DNA from: Nereocystis luetkeana
Taxonomy: Eukaryota; Sar; Phaeophyceae; Laminariales; Laminariaceae
Length of the DNA: 64,000 nucleotides
Assembly (NCBI GenBank): GCA_031213475.1
Contig: JARUPZ010000010.1
Location: 2,907,985 to 2,971,984 of the forward strand
Direction: 5' to 3'
The notes beneath the pieces are model-generated. The model ran no database searches and was not told the origin of the DNA. It worked only from the letters and a program-made list of their open reading frames with translations. The first letter of the stretch is position 1. Each line of letters begins with the position of its first letter. A program made the position numbers and the translations under genes. Positions 27,801-33,649 of the stretch are shown here, in pieces.

Positions 27801-29472
27801 TTTCGGTGCGAGCAAACGGTGTCTACCTGGTCGGTGAAAACCCGACGTACTCCGTCCCGGCACTGAAGAGACGCTTGGGTCTAGCTAGGCATGGCCATAT
27901 ACGACTACGGCCATGCACGGCATGAGTACCTCCCCCCCCGCCCCCCCCCCCCCCCCCCTCATGAAGCTGTCATCCGTATGCAAGTCCGCCCCACAAAGCG
28001 GTTCTTAGTAGAGGATGCAGCCCACCCTTCATGCGACCCGCTTTACACCTCACGGCGCTTCTTTCGCTCGGTGCATGCAATGTCTGCCCGGTCGGTGAAA
28101 ACCCGACATGCTCCGCCGTCCCGGCTTTGTAGGGATGCGAGGGTCTATGGTCATACGACTACGGCCATGTATGAGATCGAGAACATCTCTCCTATCGAGT
28201 ACCCCCCCCCCCCCCCCCCCCCCCTCCCCCCACCCCCCCCCCCTTTCTCCCGCGTTGATACGCTCGGTTGCGCGCAGGGCCTGGTCGAGGAACTAAAGCG
28301 TGCCGAGCGAAGAAACGCCGAGTTGATCTCTAGCAACACCACCCTTGAGGCCGAACTGACCCACTTCAAGACCTACATGAGAGAAACAGGTACATCGTCA
28401 GATGTAAGGATTATCCTGAACTGGATAATCGATCGACCTTTTACCCCTGTAGGTCAGTGCAGTAGATAACGCCGTCACACCTAGCGTCGTCGGGGGCACG
28501 GGTTCGAACCTCACTTCGAACGTTTCTTTTATAGAAACGATTGCGCGTGCGAACCTGAACACGTGTATCTCCCCGGTCCCCCAGGCATTGAAACGAAGCG
28601 GGCGAGTAGGTCAGCGCGCGGCCGCATACGGTCCCGACGCCCTAAAATATCTCGCCGTTCAGAGGGGGGGAGAGTGTGTTACAAAGATTACCCTGGGCTG
28701 GGTAATCGATCGATCTTTTACCCCCATACACCTATATCCCGGTAGGTAGTACCTTCACAAGGTCATATTATCGTTCGAACACCATTTGTGTTTTGAATGC
28801 CTTATTCGTTTATATGCCGTACCTAGCGCCATGGGGTTGCTCTTTTTCATTGTCAGTGTTTGGGTGAGCTGTAAGTAGAGCCCCTCTCAAGCGACCAGTG
28901 CCTCAGAAAAAAAAGCGCGTGCAACCTCTGCCCTGTACCAGTTGCGGTATAGCGTGTGTCATGTTCCATAAAAGTGTAAAAAGTGGAAAGCGTTCTGCTG
29001 CGAGCTTGAACATTTTGTTAGTAATTGCTCGAGGCACCGTCACTACTCTACTGATTGTCGCGCTTGCTGCGGTCCAGTCCATCACCCTGAACAACACTTG
29101 ACGCAAAAATCTAGTGTTATCAGCAGCAGTTATGTACTGCACTGCTGTACTCCCACTTTGTGTAGGGCCATACCGCCCGTCTCTCGACTCTGAACACAAA
29201 CCTGGCCGATCTTATGAGTATGCACACTGCCCACCCCCCCCCCCCCCCCCCCCCCCTTTCGACACCCCGCTCCCGCTATCACCGCCCTAAACCCCCCTCC
29301 TTTCGTTGACACCGCCCCCTCACCCCTCCCCCACCCGCCCGCCGCATCCCGCCTCCCTCCCCGCCCCCCACGCCCCCCCTTCCCTCCGCAACCTCGCCAT
29401 ACGCCAGTGGCGCGATATCAGGCGACGATCAGTCAGCTGCAGGCTGAGCTCAAACAGGTCAAGGGGGGCTGA
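2064..29472 (+). CDS. Multi-exon coiled-coil protein, 3' part of gene (17 exons)
   Basis: Seventeen exons join in one frame to give 683 codons and a stop; every junction keeps phase (0,2,2,0,0,0,2,2,0,2,1,0,1,0,0,1). The product is almost wholly heptad-rich and charged (Glu, Lys, Arg, Leu, Gln), with no membrane segment or catalytic motif. It is interrupted by a low-complexity Gly/Ala/Pro linker (about residues 450-490) and small Gly/Ser-rich stretches near residues 575-620. Residues about 80-135 (SRCLLDLKLEHSKL, AAKNEVVELEM) and 190-200 (ELLTLVNQKAHLD) recall CCDC78/DUF4472 coiled-coil proteins, some of which follow a kinesin-like motor; this comes from memory of the family pattern and is tentative. 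A cytoskeletal or ciliary scaffold role is inference only. The N-terminus and any motor domain would be upstream. Introns run from 677 to 4475 bases and are full of repeats. A small phase-neutral exon could be missed in the 4475-base intron (11766-16240). Confidence 0.8.
2911..3023 (+). mobile_element. MITE A copy (TTACGGGGG ends)
   Basis: Terminal inverted repeats TTACGGGGGACCATAGTA and ACTATGGCCCCCCGTAA enclose the AAATATTGTTGGTAAAAAT core. It carries a 7-bp CCAGGTA insertion at 2968, absent from most copies. Confidence 0.85.
3180..3530 (+). repeat. Interspersed repeat X, copy 1
   Basis: TAGAGGCGTTCTACGCTAGA, CTCACTTCAAGAGCTCCGTG, GACGAGTAATCCCATGGCGC, AAACAAATTGGCATTATTCC. A reversed copy occupies 26555-26800. 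Confidence 0.65.
3839..3932. mobile_element. Foldback B copy
   Basis: AACCCTTTTAGGAATACAGT then CCCGTTTTGGGGAC pairs with GTCCCCAAAACGGGACTGCG and CTAAAAGGGCTAA, so nearly the whole element folds on itself. Confidence 0.8.
4093..4163 (+). CDS. Coiled-coil gene exon
   Basis: CGCAG acceptor, GTGAGG donor, phase 0 in and phase 2 out. It encodes a heptad-like stretch around KMLELFKAKYVKLVE. The codon split at the donor (AT|G) restores Met with the next exon. A (GA) microsatellite begins about 6 bases after the donor. Confidence 0.75.
4169..4196. repeat. (GA)n microsatellite
   Basis: About 14 GA units starting just after an exon donor. Confidence 0.95.
4257..4605 (+). repeat. ATCATCTACAGATAT 15-bp array
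   Basis: More than 20 units of a 15-base repeat (ATCATCTACAGATAT with T/C and TAG variants). The reverse-complement array lies at 45780-46205. Confidence 0.9.
4686..4793 (+). mobile_element. MITE A copy, diverged
   Basis: Inverted ends (TTACGGGGG... and ...CTCCCG) and the AGTAAAAAT core are recognisable; several substitutions. Confidence 0.65.
5056..5161 (+). mobile_element. MITE A copy
   Basis: CACGGGGGATCCATAGTA start, AAATATTGTTAGTAAAAAT core, GATCCCCCGTAA end. Confidence 0.8.
5333..5385. repeat. (GGAC)n microsatellite
   Basis: About ten GGAC units followed by GGGC variants, ending about 15 bases before the acceptor of the exon at 5401. Confidence 0.95.
5401..5562 (+). CDS. Coiled-coil gene exon with DUF4472-like segment
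   Basis: CGGCAG acceptor and GTGAGT donor, phase 2 in and phase 2 out, 54 codons. It carries EEEKLDVSRCLLDLKLEH and LLAAKNEVVELEM, the block most like CCDC78/DUF4472 proteins (tentative). The intron upstream ends in a (GGAC)n array that reaches within about 30 bases of the acceptor; a poly-C run starts about 12 bases after the donor. Confidence 0.85.
5572..5652 (+). repeat. Element C tail fragment between two C runs
   Basis: GACTACGGCCATGCATGAGA then ATCTCTCCTATCGAGTACAC sits between C15 and C14 runs, immediately after an exon donor. Confidence 0.75.
5668..6208 (+). mobile_element. Element C, full-length copy
   Basis: It starts AATAGGTTGGGTTGGCGTCG, then GTGACCAACATAGAC (variant of GTGAGCTAGACAACC), a T-rich block, CGAGTTAGATC, GGCACCCACGAGGCGGTTAT, AGGATGCAGTCCATCC, CGGCGCTTCGCGCTTGGTGC, and ends CATGGATGATATCGAGTGCA plus a short C run. 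No open frame of note. Confidence 0.75.
6771..6787. repeat. Poly-G run
   Basis: About 16 consecutive G after TTAC, in an intron. Confidence 0.95.
7396..7515 (+). mobile_element. MITE A copy
   Basis: Near-perfect inverted ends TTACGGGGGACCATAGTTAA and TTAACTACGGTCCCCCGTAA; the core has an extra ATATATATGGTA. Confidence 0.85.
7830..7908 (+). CDS. Coiled-coil gene exon
   Basis: CCCACAG acceptor and CAG|GTGGGC donor; one base completes the previous codon and the exon leaves phase 0. The 26 codons are charged and Ala-rich (LQESEAGRASKEREATG). Confidence 0.75.
8125..8400 (+). repeat. Interspersed repeat E, copy 1
   Basis: GTGAGGCAATACTTGTGACT, CGACTGGTTAGTGCAGGTAC, CTCAGAAGGCGAAAGTAGG. Related blocks occur at 14640-14765 and 52745-52870. 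Confidence 0.6.
8600..8925 (+). repeat. AGATC-rich repeat D
   Basis: TATCTATCTGCAGATCATCT, CACGGCTCCCACCCGGCAAT, CTGAAATTTCTAGATCAT, then GATGATCTGTA units. Same order as 24180-24615, 31030-31495 and 43830-44130. Confidence 0.7.
9190..9990. repeat. 800-base trinucleotide array
   Basis: ATC/ACC/GTC triplets (CAT register) almost without break, ending in (ACC)n. All frames read as poly-Ile/Thr, Ser/Pro or Met/Val, so the long open frames here are not genes. Confidence 0.95.
10029..10157 (+). CDS. Coiled-coil gene exon
   Basis: CTCATAG acceptor, GTACGA donor, phase 0 both sides, 43 codons including KRVKELQESFG and ELLTLVNQKAHLD. The upstream intron is a roughly 800-base trinucleotide array ending about 35 bases before the acceptor. 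Confidence 0.85.
10412..10446. repeat. (TGATC)n microsatellite
   Basis: Seven TGATC or TGATT units. Confidence 0.9.
10538..10765 (-). mobile_element. Element C, partial, reversed
   Basis: TCATGCATGGCCGTATATAG, GGAGCACGTCCGATTTTTGA and GCACCAAGCACGAAGCG in the order expected for a reversed 3' half. Confidence 0.65.
10835..10987 (+). CDS. Coiled-coil gene exon
   Basis: GAAAG acceptor and AAG|GTTTGT donor, phase 0 both sides, 51 codons. Clear heptads: DLERQVEDFSARLRMLELDL and EETRLLKQDAEEAHKKADVL. Confidence 0.85.
11016..11250 (-). mobile_element. Element C, partial, reversed
   Basis: GTCATGCATGACCGTATCGT, CGTCGGGTTTCACCGACCAG, ATTGCTTGCACCAAGCGCGA, GTGACAGCTTCAATGAGTTC. It begins about 30 bases after an exon donor. 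Confidence 0.7.
11698..11765 (+). CDS. Coiled-coil gene exon
   Basis: A strong pyrimidine tract ending GCGAAG precedes AKAELDLQRAQVEWETRTF; donor AG|GTACGA leaves phase 2, which matches the exon at 16241. Confidence 0.75.
12319..12565 (-). mobile_element. Element C tails, reversed, with G run
   Basis: A G-rich run, then TACTCGATAGGAGAGATGTA and CATGCATGGCCGTAGTCG, followed by a second tail type (GACCATTGACCACGCACCCC, TTTCGAGACGAAGCTCCG). Confidence 0.7.
12870..12980. mobile_element. Foldback B copy, diverged
   Basis: AACCCTTTTAGTACTACTGC and AGTCCCGTTTTGGGAAC, then CCCCCAAAAACGGGACCGC. Confidence 0.6.
13288..13846 (+). mobile_element. Element C, full-length copy
   Basis: C13 run, TATATATAGGTTGGATTGGC start, GTGAGCTGGACAACCAGGGT, CTTTACTCCGCACAAGGGAA, TAGTAGGATGCAGCTCACCC, and the GATCGAGTACATGTCTCCTA end with C-rich tail. 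Confidence 0.85.
14640..14765 (+). repeat. Interspersed repeat E fragment
   Basis: GTGAGGCAATATTTCTGACT and GACGAGGC, as in copy 1 at 8125-8165. Confidence 0.5.
14838..15075. mobile_element. Element C pieces joined head to head
   Basis: C23 run then the second tail type (CTCCGTCTCGAAAGGGATGC, GGTCAATGGTCGAACGACTA), followed by the 5' end of element C in reverse ending GACACCAACCCAACC and (TA)n. Confidence 0.65.
16241..16366 (+). CDS. Coiled-coil gene exon
   Basis: GTACAG acceptor, AG|GTAGGG donor, phase 2 both sides. It encodes REAELLKNHMHDLEELTKIK and DNEALHKDQEHLR, a clean coiled coil. It follows the longest intron of the gene (4475 bases). Confidence 0.85.
16560..17155 (+). repeat. AGATC-rich repeat D, long diverged array
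   Basis: Four or more diverged units of about 100-120 bases with CGTGACCTGTCCAGATC, CACAACATCT and GGTTAGGATCTACAGA; it ends about 40 bases before the exon at 17194. Confidence 0.7.
17194..17365 (+). CDS. Coiled-coil gene exon
   Basis: GGGCAG acceptor, phase 2 in. It encodes a coiled coil including SQRELAEVNAELDELRHKF. The end is uncertain: donors at 17351 (GTGACC) and 17366 (GTGATA) both leave phase 0 and both suit the next exon; the longer form is given. Confidence 0.8.
18290..18370 (+). repeat. Element C tail fragment
   Basis: GGGATGCGAGGGCCTACGGT, CATACGACTACGGCCATGCT, then a C-rich tail. Confidence 0.65.
18538..18734 (+). CDS. Coiled-coil gene exon (5' edge uncertain)
   Basis: The core from about 18592 encodes KRAALEEMVASYKEREERAM and DAEALREQARDAKLKNRALF, ending CG|GTGAGA in phase 2. 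Several AG acceptors between 18537 and 18594 all give phase 0, so the true start is open; the first AG after the pyrimidine-rich stretch (GCTAG) is used here. Confidence 0.7.
18781..19145 (-). mobile_element. Element C, partial, reversed, with 27-base G run
   Basis: G27 run then TACTCGATACCATGCTTAGC, an unrelated insert, and a second reversed copy (GTCGTAGTCGTGTGACCATA, GCGCTAAGCGCAAAGCG). Confidence 0.6.
19340..19517 (+). repeat. Tandem duplication with G runs
   Basis: A unit of about 98 bases starting with a G run then ATGTGCGTTACTGTAAACAC and ending GACTGGGTAATGCTTACGG occurs twice, differing at one or two bases (ATTCTC/TTTCTC). Confidence 0.85.
19680..20416 (+). mobile_element. Two element C copies in tandem
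   Basis: The first lacks its 5' part and ends in C13 at about 19947; the second starts at GTGAGCTAGACAACCAGGGT (19958) and ends TCTCCTATCGAGTACACCCC. Confidence 0.8.
20881..20975. repeat. CCCAA-rich array
   Basis: CCCAACCCAACCCAACC and CCCGATCTAACTGAACCC variants; a degenerate pentanucleotide array just before the exon at 20988. Confidence 0.8.
20988..21139 (+). CDS. Coiled-coil gene exon with linker
   Basis: CACCCAG acceptor gives one base that completes Arg, then YKQLRGIIEDSVGEQN and a Pro/Asp then Ala/Gly-rich linker (about residues 450-490). Donor AAAG|GTGAGA leaves phase 1. Confidence 0.8.
21977..22098 (+). CDS. Coiled-coil gene exon
   Basis: A C-rich tract of about 80 bases ends CCCCCAG; phase 1 in, phase 0 out at CAG|GTACGG. 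It encodes RLKIASSELSSQQEKNV and EYSELVKYLEQKQRDDALQ. Confidence 0.85.
22504..22532. repeat. (AT)n microsatellite
   Basis: About 12 AT units. Confidence 0.9.
22950..23505 (+). mobile_element. Element C, full-length copy flanked by C runs
   Basis: C17 run, ATATAGGTTGGGTTGGCGTC start; GTCCGCCTCACAAGCGGTTC, GCTCCGTCCCGGCATTGTAG; end ATCTCTCCTATCACGGTACC and C18. It carries all landmarks and is a good reference copy. Confidence 0.88.
23682..23808 (+). CDS. Coiled-coil gene exon
   Basis: CTTCTCAG acceptor, donor GGCG|GTGAGG, phase 0 in and phase 1 out. It encodes IGRLQAENQGLTHQVENASG and a Met-rich stretch (QAMQAMMEKM). About 180 bases of C-rich sequence following a poly-C element lead into the acceptor. 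Confidence 0.8.
24004..24104 (+). repeat. 45-base tandem duplication
   Basis: TGCATGCGTATACGGGCATG followed by CACGCAATGCATAGTTCAGT occurs twice with no visible difference. Confidence 0.9.
24180..24615 (+). repeat. AGATC-rich repeat D
   Basis: First part: diverged units CACGA(T/C)CC(A/G)TATCATC.GGATC with CCAACCG. Second part: GCGGCTCCCACCCGGCATCA, CTGAAATATCTAGATAATC, GATGATCTGTA units. Confidence 0.7.
24775..24831. repeat. (CCT)n microsatellite
   Basis: About 17 CCT units. Confidence 0.95.
25005..25090. repeat. (CTG)-rich array
   Basis: CTGCCG and CTG units, then CTT variants, inside an intron. Confidence 0.9.
25146..25243 (+). CDS. Coiled-coil gene exon
   Basis: TTTCAG acceptor, GAG|GTGGGT donor, phase 1 in and phase 0 out. 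A Gly/Ala/Ser-rich start is followed by ISIRLAEEERDRALDE. A CTG/CTT repeat array lies about 60 bases upstream in the intron. Confidence 0.75.
26347..26400 (+). CDS. Coiled-coil gene short exon
   Basis: CCCGCAG acceptor and CAG|GTGAGA donor flank exactly 18 codons (VAVLRQERGSGGGGSHSQ), phase 0 both sides. It is short, so support comes from the splice sites and phase. Confidence 0.65.
26555..26800 (-). repeat. Interspersed repeat X, copy 2, reversed
   Basis: Reverse counterparts of copy 1: ATGCCAATCTTGATTTCGAA, GTGCCATGAGATCACTCGCA, GAGCTCCTTGAGTGAGGAGC, ACCTCTATCGTAGAACGCCT. Confidence 0.65.
27715..28222 (+). mobile_element. Two partial element C copies in tandem
   Basis: Both hold the 3' half (CAAGCGGTTCT through CATGCA/CATGTATGAGA) and each ends in a C run (27933-27959 and 28202-28222). 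The second run is the pyrimidine tract of the exon at 28278. Confidence 0.8.
28278..28389 (+). CDS. Coiled-coil gene exon
   Basis: GCGCAG acceptor, ACAG|GTACAT donor, phase 0 in and phase 1 out. It encodes LVEELKRAERRNAELISSN and TLEAELTHFKTYM. The poly-C end of a repeat at about 28202-28246 supplies the pyrimidine tract. Confidence 0.85.
28406..28545 (+). repeat. tRNA-like repeat (possible SINE head), copy 1
   Basis: GGATAATCGATCGACCTTTT then TAGGTCAGTGCAGTAGATAA (A-box-like) and GGGTTCGAACC (B-box-like). The first part recurs at 28686-28730. No cloverleaf could be drawn. Confidence 0.35.
28686..28730 (+). repeat. tRNA-like repeat, copy 2 (first part only)
   Basis: GATTACCCTGGGCTGGGTAA, TCGATCGATCTTTTACCCCC, matching 28406-28446 with few changes; both contain a small stem (GGGTAAT/ATTACCC type). 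Confidence 0.6.
29231..29400. repeat. C-rich tract before last exon
   Basis: A C23 run then about 140 bases of C/T-rich sequence running into the acceptor at 29407. Confidence 0.9.
29408..29472 (+). CDS. Coiled-coil gene last exon with stop codon
   Basis: CGCCAG acceptor after 170 bases of C-rich sequence; two bases complete Val, then ARYQATISQLQAELKQVKGG and TGA at 29470-29472. This fixes the 3' end of the coding region. Confidence 0.8.
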
Positions 29473-29734
29473 AGGCGACTACTACTGCTGCAGTTGTTTG
29501 TTTTGTGCCTTCCGTTGGACTACGTGCGTGTGCAGGTAGCGTCTTGTTTGCTTTTTTTACGTATACGAAGTATAAGGCTGAGTGGATGGGCTGGCAATGC
29601 GTCACGTTTACGTCGTGTGGTACGTCTTTTGGGCTTTGGGTAAGACCCCCCCCCCCCCCATGGCCCACGTTTCAACGTATTGGGACTGAGGATTATCACC
29701 ACGTCCGTCGGCGTACGGCTGTCTATTGGGTTCC

Positions 29735-29815
29735 ACTGCAGCAGCAGCACCAGCAGCAGCTGAAAAAGCAGCACCAGCACCAGGACCAGCAACATCAGCG
29801 GCTGCAGCAGCAAAA
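29735..29815. repeat. (CAG)-rich array
   Basis: CAGCAGCAG and CAGCACCAG units about 260 bases after the coiled-coil gene stop, so possibly in its 3' untranslated region. Confidence 0.85.
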
Positions 29816-29974
29816 GCGAATCCACATCGTTTATTTGTCAATTTTTGTTTGCGTTGGTACTCTAGTATCCCTCTCGGTATCCTCTTAGCCGCACGAGACG
29901 CTCTCTGCTTACGTGCAGTAGTCGACGCGAGACTGACTGTCGAATGCCAGGCGGGGCATTATTATTTGAAAAAA

Positions 29975-30365
29975 AATTAAAAGAGCAATCCCACGGTGGT
30001 AGGGGTGCACCAGAAAAGTTCCTTTATTAGCCCCCCACGTTAGGAGCTCAATATCTCACCCGAGACAATACTTGGAAGAACGTTGTCTGCGCCACCCGAC
30101 CGTCACTTAAATGCGCGCTATTCCGGGGGACCATAGTTAGTAGGACCAAATATTGTTATTAATAGTAGAAATGGTTAAAATATACCAGGTAGTTTTTTAT
30201 GTATACCGCAGGTCCTATTAACTATGGTTCCCCGTAATAGTCCTAAAACGAATACCTGGTACTTCGAAGTATACGAGTAAACTTTTTCATCCTAACTGCC
30301 GGTTCCTCCCTTCCTTAGGGAACTCAATCGGCCGGAAGCCTTTCGCCCAAAAAGTACCCCCCCTA
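29975..30365 (+). repeat. Interspersed repeat F, copy 2, with MITE inside
   Basis: Matches 60-300 in block order; a MITE A occupies 30121-30237. Confidence 0.6.
30121..30237 (+). mobile_element. MITE A copy inserted in repeat F
   Basis: Ends TTCCGGGGGACCATAGTTAG and GTTCCCCGTAA, flanked by TA on both sides. The homologous site in repeat F copy 1 (near 207-215) lacks it. It carries a CCAGGTA insertion at 30183. Confidence 0.85.
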
Positions 30366-30440
30366 CCGTGGGGCCACTCACAAACACCATGTCTCCGAAA
30401 TCGTGCCGTTCTGCCCACACGGAACGGGCAAAACGACCAC

Positions 30441-30547
30441 TACGGGGGACCGTAGTTAATAGGACCAAACATTGTCAGTAAAAACGGTCAAATATATAGG
30501 TTTTTTTATCTATGCCATAGGTCCTATTAACTATGGCCCCCCCGTAA
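30441..30547 (+). mobile_element. MITE A copy
   Basis: Ends TACGGGGGACCGTAGTTAAT and CTATGGCCCCCCCGTAA; core AAACATTGTCAGTAAAAAC. Confidence 0.85.
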
Positions 30548-31029
30548 TAGTCTGTGGCTCAGCTGCCCCCTCCGGTGGCCGCGCCCGCCGAGTCTTGCAC
30601 AGTTTTTCGAGAGGTTACGCTTGGTGGGTCGTGGATTGAGAAAATGGGGGGGGGGGGGTAAATACTACCGTACCCAACAAAAAAAGGGGGTCAACAATTT
30701 GCTTGAAAACATATATTAAAAAAAAACGGTAGGGGGCTGTGTTCTTTAGTGTGGTTCGAGATTTAGTGCAGACGGAATCAAACCTCAGAAAGATTGACTC
30801 CTATTGTGGGAGATCACGTGGGAGGGTTGCCGGGGGCGAGCGACGCAAGGGACGGGCCAAGACCGCGGAATAGGTGTATCACGCGCACGTGCGCGTGTAC
30901 CTTGTTGTGTGGTATGCGCTGGTCAGCCTCAGAGAATTTCATCTTGCGAGGGCGTGCTCAGTTGACCGCAGCGCATCCCCTTGCTGGAGATTTTATGGAA
31001 TTCCGAGGGGAGAGACCAAAACGGTCCCC

Positions 31030-31495
31030 ACTTTGGACAGATCATCTGCAGATAAATCATCTGCAGATAGATCATCTGCTCGATCATCTAGATGCTAGCC
31101 TGTCGTTACGATATATATATCTGGTACTAGGGATTAGGCCGGCCTTCCGTCCGGATGGCGGAGGGTCCATACTTTTGGAACTAACAGATCAACGTGTCAA
31201 AAGCCTACCCCGTAGGGTCTGTTGCTTGCTGCGCTCTACATCGCTCTCGGATGAGGTGTTGGTACAATCCCACACTCAGTTCTTGTTTTTTTTTTTTCCA
31301 AGAATCGGTCGACATCCTAGCTGTAACATATTATAATGATTGTGCAGGATCTGAATAGTATAGTGCAGATCCAACCTAGAAAGCATGTTCTAGATCATGC
31401 AGATTACGCGGCTCCCACCCGGCAACATGAGCTAGATCGTACAGATCATACAGACCATCTGCCCTGAATCATCTAGATCAATACGCGGGGATTAA
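31030..31495 (+). repeat. AGATC-rich repeat D
   Basis: CAGATCATCTGCAGATAAAT start; CAGATCCAACCTAGAAAGCA; CGGCTCCCACCCGGCAACAT; CCTGAATCATCTAGATCA end. Confidence 0.7.
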
Positions 31496-32097
31496 ATAAG
31501 TATCTCATTCCGATATATATGCGTAACAGTCCTAATGTCAACCACACAGAAAGAAACGTGAGTTTTTGTTACCAACCATTGGCAGCCCCTGGGCTCTACC
31601 GACATGAGGGTTTTTGCTACCAACCATTGGTAGAAGAAGGCAAGGAAGACGGAAATAGGGGGCCACACGCTCGAGCGCGTCGTGCTTGGTGTGCAGAGCT
31701 GCGCGTGCAGAGCAGAGGCTCACGCACAACAGCACGCGGCACGACACCGTCCGCTACCGACCGATAGGCTCGACTACTACTACTACCGTAGGTCTGCTAT
31801 CGTGGCTTTATGTATATACACCGTGCGTGAAAGGGATACGAAGCGAAAAACAAAGATCTTGTAGTACTCGAATCTATGATAGGGGCTGGCCGGACAGACA
31901 CAGCTACTGACCCCGCGAGAGAACGAGTACAGCTGACCACACGCATCAGCGCATCCCGCGCAAGAGATGCATGTTATTGTGCGGAACTCCCGGCGCGTGA
32001 TTCGATAGGGGGTCGCTTTCTGACTAAAATGTTTCTGGCTGGCGGTTCTCCTCGGGTGCCCTGACGAACTATTAATAGTAATGCACAATGGCCCGTG

Positions 32098-32172
32098 TCG
32101 CCCCCGTGGTTCAAGTGGTTAACCTCGAATTCCACTTGTTTGAGTCCTGGGTTCGAGCCCCAGGTGGGTTGG
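32098..32172 (+). tRNA. tRNA-like sequence (pseudo-tRNA or SINE head)
   Basis: It has a good T arm (CTGGG TTCGAGC CCCAG) and D arm (GGTT...AACC with GTGG). The anticodon stem TCGAA/TTTGA leaves a 9-base loop, and the acceptor ends GCCCCCG and GTGGGTT pair poorly, so a working tRNA is unlikely. Confidence 0.35.
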
Positions 32173-32476
32173 ACTTTGACTTTATTTGGAAAAATTAAAT
32201 AAAAAAAGGATTCAATTGTTGAGAGCGCCTTGCAGCGTGGGTAGGCACAATTCGATGCTAGTCGACGAGGAAGAAAAGGGCTGAAATCTTCTCGCGATAA
32301 AAAATGAAGGCACGTACCGTAGCGGGAAGGGGGTAGAAGAGCCTGCTATGTGACCCCGGATCTGAGTTACGAGTTGGAGGGAGAGAGAGAAGAAGATGTG
32401 CGAAGATAATGAATGGGATGAGCAAACAAAATACATAAATAAAAAATAAACATTGGTGTTGTGTTCTTTTTACAGT

Positions 32477-32574
32477 TTAACCCTTTTACAACCGCAGTCT
32501 CGTTTTGGGGACAAGCCACTCAAATTTCAGTAGGTTAGTCCCCAAAACGGGACTGTGGTCCTAAAAAAGAGGCT
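32477..32574. mobile_element. Foldback B copy
   Basis: TTAACCCTTTTACAACCGCA start, central GGGGAC/GTCCCC arms, GGACTGTGGTCCTAAAAA end. Confidence 0.78.
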
Positions 32575-32629
32575 AACCGTTACCTTGAAAACATAAAAGA
32601 GACCGAGAAGGGGAGACAGATTAATCGAG

Positions 32630-32639
32630 AGATCGAGAG

Positions 32640-32689
<50 letters not shown>

Positions 32690-32702
32690 AGAGAGGGAGA
32701 GA
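32630..32702. repeat. (GA)n microsatellite
   Basis: About 35 GA units with GGGA interruptions. Confidence 0.95.
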
Positions 32703-32761
32703 GCGCTTCCGAAATTACAATGTTCGACTCTATTTTAGCACCCTTACTATTAATATATACC

Positions 32762-32774
32762 AGTGTAATAAATA

Positions 32775-32821
<47 letters not shown>
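32762..32821. repeat. (TA)n microsatellite
   Basis: About 28 TA units just before the assembly gap. Confidence 0.95.
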
Positions 32822-32824
<3 letters not shown>

Positions 32825-32885
32825 TGCCTTCTGACAATGTGCAGGGCGTTATTCATTCAAAATGAAAAAGCTGACATAATAATTA

Positions 32886-32985
32886 NNNNNNNNNNNNNNN
32901 NNNNNNNNNNNNNNNNNNNNNNNNNNNNNNNNNNNNNNNNNNNNNNNNNNNNNNNNNNNNNNNNNNNNNNNNNNNNNNNNNNNNN
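32886..32985. other. Assembly gap, 100 N
   Basis: Exactly 100 N, a conventional placeholder of unknown true size, between TA/GA microsatellites and an element C fragment. Confidence 1.
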
Positions 32986-33075
32986 AGGCTCGGTCGCACG
33001 ACCATAGAAGCTCGCGCACCACAACAACGCCCGAACGGAGCACGTCGGGCTTTCACCGACCGAGCAGGAGTGTAC
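32986..33075 (-). repeat. Element C fragment, reversed, at gap edge
   Basis: GGAGCACGTCGGGCTTTCAC then CGACCGAGCAG, directly after the N gap; the rest is lost in the gap. Confidence 0.55.
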
Positions 33076-33103
33076 AAATGTTAAAGCATCGCCGCGATCG
33101 GCC

Positions 33104-33262
33104 AGGCATAGGGGGGGGGGGGGGGGAGGGAGTTTCGACCCAATCGGCGCACGCCAGTACAGCTGGCTTGGGGCACTTGGTGTATCATCTCGTATCTCCC
33201 ACCCCCCCCCCCCCCCCCCAGACAGTAACGCATGACGTGAGTACAACTCCCCCCCCCCCCCC
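33104..33262. repeat. G and C homopolymer cluster
   Basis: G18 at 33110, C19 at 33200 and C14 at 33249 within 160 bases. Confidence 0.9.
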
Positions 33263-33649
33263 AAGACAACGAACAAACGCAATACAATGGACAACAAAAA
33301 AAACGTGCGAATCACGGTACCAGATACGACGCAGGTAGGCACACAGCAGACCACGACAAAGCAGAGCAGAACGGACAACCCACCTCCACTGCTCGGGCTG
33401 TACCCAACACAGATGTAAAAAAAAAGAAACAACAAAAAAGGGGGAGGGGGGGGGGGGGGGAGGAAGGAAAGGTTTTCGCCGACTGCTCGCAGGCGTTTTT
33501 CTGTTATTTTTCAATTCCCCCTTACAAGAAAAAAGCGGCGGCTCTGTTGTAGCCTGCCTACATCAGTCGGCGAGAGGAGAGAGAGACATGCCCGTGGCGG
33601 GCGCGCTGCTAAACATGTGTGCGGGAGCACGAACAAAAAAGGGTAGCAG

